This document shows, piece after piece, positions 59,912 through 64,000 of a stretch of 64,000 bases of DNA (the stretch's first letter is position 1; the number at the start of each line of letters is the position of its first letter). Both the position numbers and the translations under genes were made by a program. Below the pieces are notes generated by a model. That model ran no database searches. It was not told where the DNA came from and was given only the letters and a program-made list of their open reading frames with translations. The DNA comes from Cupriavidus basilensis OR16 (GTDB lineage Bacteria; Pseudomonadota; Gammaproteobacteria; Burkholderiales; Burkholderiaceae): assembly GCF_000243095.1 (NCBI RefSeq), contig NZ_AHJE01000114.1:36686-100685 (forward strand), read 5' to 3'.

Positions 59912-62900
59912 CTACCCGCCCCGCTGGCTGCGTTCTAGCAAGCCGATCTCCCGTACCGCCACCGACAGCATCGACAAGCCGGCCGCGCCCGATGCGCGCT
60001 GGTCCGCCAGCATGCGCGAGAAGCGTTCGATCTGCGCCTGGCGCCCGCCGCGCCAGGCCTCGATCAGTTGTGCCGGCGTGTCCAGTTCCTGCGGCTGCGC
60101 TAGCACACTGACCGTCAGCGCGCCCGCAGCCAGCCAAAGCTGAACTCCGTATCCAGCGCGAAATAAACCCCTGCCACCAGCGCCAGGCTGCGCTGCGTGG
60201 CGGCGGCCACCTCGGCGATATCCAGCGCCGCCGCGGAGATTTCCCCAGCGGCCACACGCAGGGCTAGCTCATCGTCTACGCCGGACTGGCTCAGTGCCTG
60301 CCGCCGGTCAACCAGCGCCGCGGCCTCCGGCCCGGCAAGCAGGGTGGGCAGTTGCGGCGTGAGCCAGGCCGCGGCTTCGGCGTAGCGTGCGCTGTTGCCG
60401 TCGGTGGGGCCGCCCGCATGCGGATGCCGCAGGAACCACAGGCTGGCGTGTTCCAGCAGCCGTCCCGTGGCGGCGAACATGCACGCCTGCACTTCGTCGT
60501 CGACGCGGTTGTCCAGCGCGTCGATGCGCGACCAGAGCGGGTCCAGGCCGAACACGTCGCGCGCGATCAGGCAAGCGCGCACGATGTCCGCGGGGCGCGC
60601 ATCGGTCTCTTCCAGCATGCGGTGGATGAAGGTCGCGCCGATGCGGTTGACCAGCGTATTGGTCAGGTGCGTGGCAAGGATCTCCCGGCGCAGCGGATGA
60701 CGCAGCATGGTGTCGGCGTGCCGCTCGCGTAGCGGCTGCGGGAAATAGGCGGGCAAGAGGCCGGCCACCAGCGGGTCCTCCGGCAAGGCAGAATTGAGCA
60801 ACTCGTCGTACAGCCACATCTTGCTGTAAGCCAGCAGCACGGCGCGCTCGGGCGAGGTGAGGCCGAGCCCGGCGGCCTTGCGTTCCCCTAGCTCGTCTTC
60901 GGTCGGGAGGAACTCCAGCGCGCGCTTGAGGCGCCCGGCGCGTTCCAGCCAGCGGATCAGCCGGCCTTCCGCATCGAGGAGCGCGGCCGCATTGCGCCCG
61001 GCAACCGACAGCGCCTGGCTCTGGTAGTAATTGTCCTCGAGCACCAGCAAGCCGACTTCGTCCGTCATCTCCGCCAGCAGCTTGTTGCGTTGCTTCTCCG
61101 TCATCTCGCCGTCGGCCACCGCCAGCCCCAGCAGGATCTTGATATTGACCTCGTGATCGGAGCAATCGACGCCGGCGGAGTTGTCGATCGCATCGGTGTT
61201 GATGCGCCCGCCATTGAGCGCGAACTCGATGCGGCCGAGCTGCGTGAAGCCGAGATTGCCACCTTCGCCCACCACTTTGCAGCGCAGTTCGGCGCCGTTG
61301 ACGCGCACCGCGTCGTTGCTGCGATCGCCCACTTGCAGATGGCTCTCGCGGCTGGATTTGACATAGGTGCCTATGCCGCCGTTGTAGAGCAGGTCGACCG
61401 GCGCCAGCAGGATTGCGTGGACCAGTTCGGCGGGCGACAGCACGGTGGCGCTGATGCCAAGGCACGCCTGCGAGACCAGGCTCATGTCGTAGTCCGCCCA
61501 GCTCGAGCGCGGCAACTCGAACATGCGCTGGCGCTCGCGCAGGCTGGCGGTGGCGTCCGGGTTGGGGTCGAGGAAGATATGGCGGTGGTCGAACGCGGCC
61601 ACCAGCTTGATATGGGGTGACAGCAGCATGCCGTTGCCGAACACGTCGCCCGACATGTCGCCGACGCCGGCGACAGTGAAGTTGGTGGACTGGATGTCGA
61701 TGCCCATCTCGCGGAAATGGCGCTTGACCGATTCCCAGGCGCCGCGCGCGGTGATGGCCATCTTCTTGTGGTCGTAGCCGACCGAGCCGCCCGAGGCAAA
61801 GGCGTCGCCGAGCCAGAAGCCGTACTCGGCGGAGATCGCATTGGCGTAATCGGAGAAGCTTGCCGTGCCCTTGTCGGCGGCGACCACCAGGTAGGGATCG
61901 TCGCCGTCCTCGCGCACCACTTCCGGCGGTGGCACCAGGGTGCCGGCCACGCGGTTGTCGGTGACGTCGAGCAGGCCGCGCAGGAAGGTCTGGTAACAGG
62001 CAATGCCTTCCTGCAGGAAAGCGTCGCGATCGTTTGCCGGCGGCGGGCGCTTGACCACGAAGCCGCCCTTGCTGCCCACCGGCACGATCACCGTGTTCTT
62101 CACCATCTGGGCCTTCATCAGCCCCAGCACCTCGGTGCGGAAATCCTCACGCCGGTCGGACCAGCGCAGGCCGCCGCGCGCCACCGGGCCGCCGCGCAGG
62201 TGCACGCCTTCCACGCGCGGGGAGTAGACCCAGATCTCGAACATCGGGCGCGGCTCGGGCAGGCCGGGCACCAGCGCGGGGTTGAACTTGAACGACAGGT
62301 AAGGGCGTGGCCCGCCGTCGGGCCCGCGACGAAAATAGTTGGTGCGCACCGTGGCGTTGATCACGCCCAGGAACAGGCGCAGGATGCGATCTTCGTCGAG
62401 ATTGGGCACCTGGTCCAGCGCCGTGCCGATGGCTTGCTGGAGGTGCTCGCAGCGCGCCGCGCGGGCGCTTTCCGTGGCAGGATCGAAGCGCGCGACGAAC
62501 AGCTCCACGAAGCGCGCGGCAATCGCCGGGTTGCCGGTTAGCGCCCGCTCGATATACGCATCGCTGAAGGTCGACCCGACCTGGCGAAGATAGCGGGCGT
62601 AGGCGCGCAGGATGGTCACGTCGCGCGCGGCCAGCTCGGCGCGCAGCACCAGCCGGTTGAAGTCGTCGTTCTCGATCTCGCCGTTCCAGGCGCGCGCGAA
62701 GGCGTCCTCGAACAGCGCCTTGATGCGCGCGATGTCGGCGCCGAGGTCGACGCCGGCCGCGACGCCATCGGCCATTTCCAGCCCGAAATCATGGACCCAC
62801 ACCGGCGCGGCGCCGTTGGGCTCGATCAGGTAGGGGCGCTCCTCGTCCACGCGCACACCGAGGTGTTCGAGCATCGGCAGGCTGAGCGAGAGCGCAATCG

Positions 62901-64000
62901 GCTCGCGCGCGCGGTAGACCTTGAAGCGGAACGCGCCGGGCGCGGCTTCGATGGGCCGGTACAGGTTCATGGCAATGCCGCCGGTGGCCTGCGCCGACTC
63001 CATCAGCTCGATGTCCCGCACGGCGGTGCGGGCCGGGTAGTCCTCGCGGTAGCCGGCCGGGAAGGAGTCGCCGTAGCGGCGCAGCAGGCGGTTGCCTTGT
63101 TCCTCGCCCGTGCTGTCGAGCAGGGCGGCGGCAAGGTCGTCCTGCCAGCGCCGGGCGGCCTGCACGATGCGCTCTTCCAGCTCGTCCGGGTTGACCTCGG
63201 GCATGGTGCCGGGCTCGCCGCGCACGATCAGCTGGATGCGCGCGAGCGGGGACTCGGAGAGCTGCGGCGTGAACTCGCAGCTGTTGCCGCGAAAGGCGGT
63301 CATCAGCAGCTTCTGGATGCGCTGGCGCAGGTCCGTGTTGTACTTGTCGCGTGGCACGAACACCAGGCAGGAGACGAAGCGGTCGAAGCGGTCGCGCCGC
63401 ACGAACAGGCGGATGCGCTGATGCTCCTGCAGGCGCAGGATGCCCAGCGTGATGTGGAACAGCTCGTCCTCCTCGGCCTGGAACAGTTCGTCGCGCGGGT
63501 ACTGTTCGAGGATGGTCACCAGCGACTTGTAGAGATGGCCCTTGGTCAGGAAGCCCGCGCGCGCCAGGATGTTGGCGAATGTGCGCCGCACCAGCGGAAT
63601 GTCCGCGCTCGACATCATGTAGGTGGTGGATGTGTAAAGCCCGACGAAGCGCCGCTCGCCAAAGAGCTTGCCGTTGGCGTCCGTCAGCTTGACGCCGATG
63701 TAGTCCAGGTAGCCGGGCCGGTGCACGGTGGAGCGCGAATTGGCCTTGGTGACGAAGATCGGCGATCTGCCTTCGATGACCGAGGTGGCCGCCGCCGGCA
63801 GTTCGGTCAGCGTATCCGCCTCGGGCGGGCGCAGGCTCTCGCTCAGGATACCGGCGCCTGAGCCGGGCACGCCGCGCAGGTAGAAGCGGCCGTCCTGGGT
63901 GACCAGTTCATAGTCGCGCTGGCCGAGGAAGGTGAAATGCTCGTCCAGCATCCACTGCAGGAAGGCGCAGGCTTCCTGCGTCTCGGGCTGCTTGCCCTCC
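59912..64000 (-). pseudogene. gdhB: NAD-dependent glutamate dehydrogenase, large type, 3' part with two internal losses
   Basis: Large GDH of about 1600 residues (Glu to 2-oxoglutarate). The window holds the 3' part; the 5' end lies beyond 64000. Clear blocks: LDEHFTFLGQRDYELVTQDG, GGPVARGGLRWSDRREDFRT, VPVGSKGGFVVKR, NFTVAGVGDMSGDVFGNGML, NSAGVDCSDHEVNIKILLGL. Near 61470 DMSLVSQ joins to ACLGISATVLSPAEL without the usual GGG...PRS segment (in frame, about 20 residues). Near 60113 GWLRAR is followed by a stop; the true C-terminus (LTVSVLAQPQELDTPAQL ... LSMLSVAVREIGLL) lies in the next frame and ends at 59912. Confidence 0.92.

Overview
The window reads as chromosomal DNA of a GC-rich betaproteobacterium of the Burkholderiaceae, most likely Cupriavidus or a close relative. 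This is inferred from protein flavour and from the gene order relA, two tRNA-Val(GAC), thrS, infC, rpmI, rplT, pheS, pheT, ihfA, a MerR regulator and tRNA-Pro(GGG), together with a large NAD-dependent glutamate dehydrogenase and a succinyl-CoA:3-ketoacid CoA-transferase next to 3-hydroxybutyrate dehydrogenase. No rRNA, insertion sequence or CRISPR array is visible.

Layout. 1-8.7 kb: an IclR remnant, a Dpp/Opp-type peptide ABC importer (binding protein, fused permeases, two ATPases), a porin, an N-formylglutamate amidohydrolase and a TetR regulator. 8.9-13.6 kb: a DUF3313 lipoprotein behind a well-formed promoter, then a tightly coupled paraquat-inducible (MCE/PqiABC) operon led by a 34-residue membrane peptide. 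13.8-30.2 kb: mixed housekeeping genes: gamma carbonic anhydrase-like protein, FAD-linked oxidase, WrbA, YihY, Mpo1-like protein, hydrolase, MetZ, CBS protein, LplT/acyltransferase, GST-like protein, chorismate synthase, an MFS carrier, a GntR/LhgO pair and a YcgR-like c-di-GMP brake. 30.3-43.4 kb: catabolism: ETF-ubiquinone oxidoreductase, an SDR, a DctPQM TRAP transporter, a thioesterase, a PAS-LuxR regulator divergent from scoAB, then BdhA and a DUF411 protein. 43.4-54.9 kb: stringent response and translation. 54.9-59.2 kb: an accessory stretch after tRNA-Pro with relics, repeats, two SOS-controlled paralogous small genes and a string of unrecognised small ORFs. 59.3-64 kb: a DUF2939 protein and the 3' part of the NAD-glutamate dehydrogenase, which runs off the end.

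Two themes deserve attention. First, two tandem paralogous genes of unknown function (56099-57075) each carry a textbook LexA/SOS box a fixed distance before the start codon, one of them with two boxes; this is the best candidate for an undescribed DNA-damage-inducible system. Second, at least a dozen conserved genes are damaged in a uniform way: a clean loss of part of the gene (dppB/dppC, porin, pqiC, DUF2069, metZ, MFS, etf-QO, alpha/beta hydrolase, relA, gdh twice) or short exact tandem duplications (FAD-oxidase twice, pheT, an LplT leader). As pheT is essential, these are more likely assembly joins than biology, and functional conclusions about those genes should wait for a check against raw reads.
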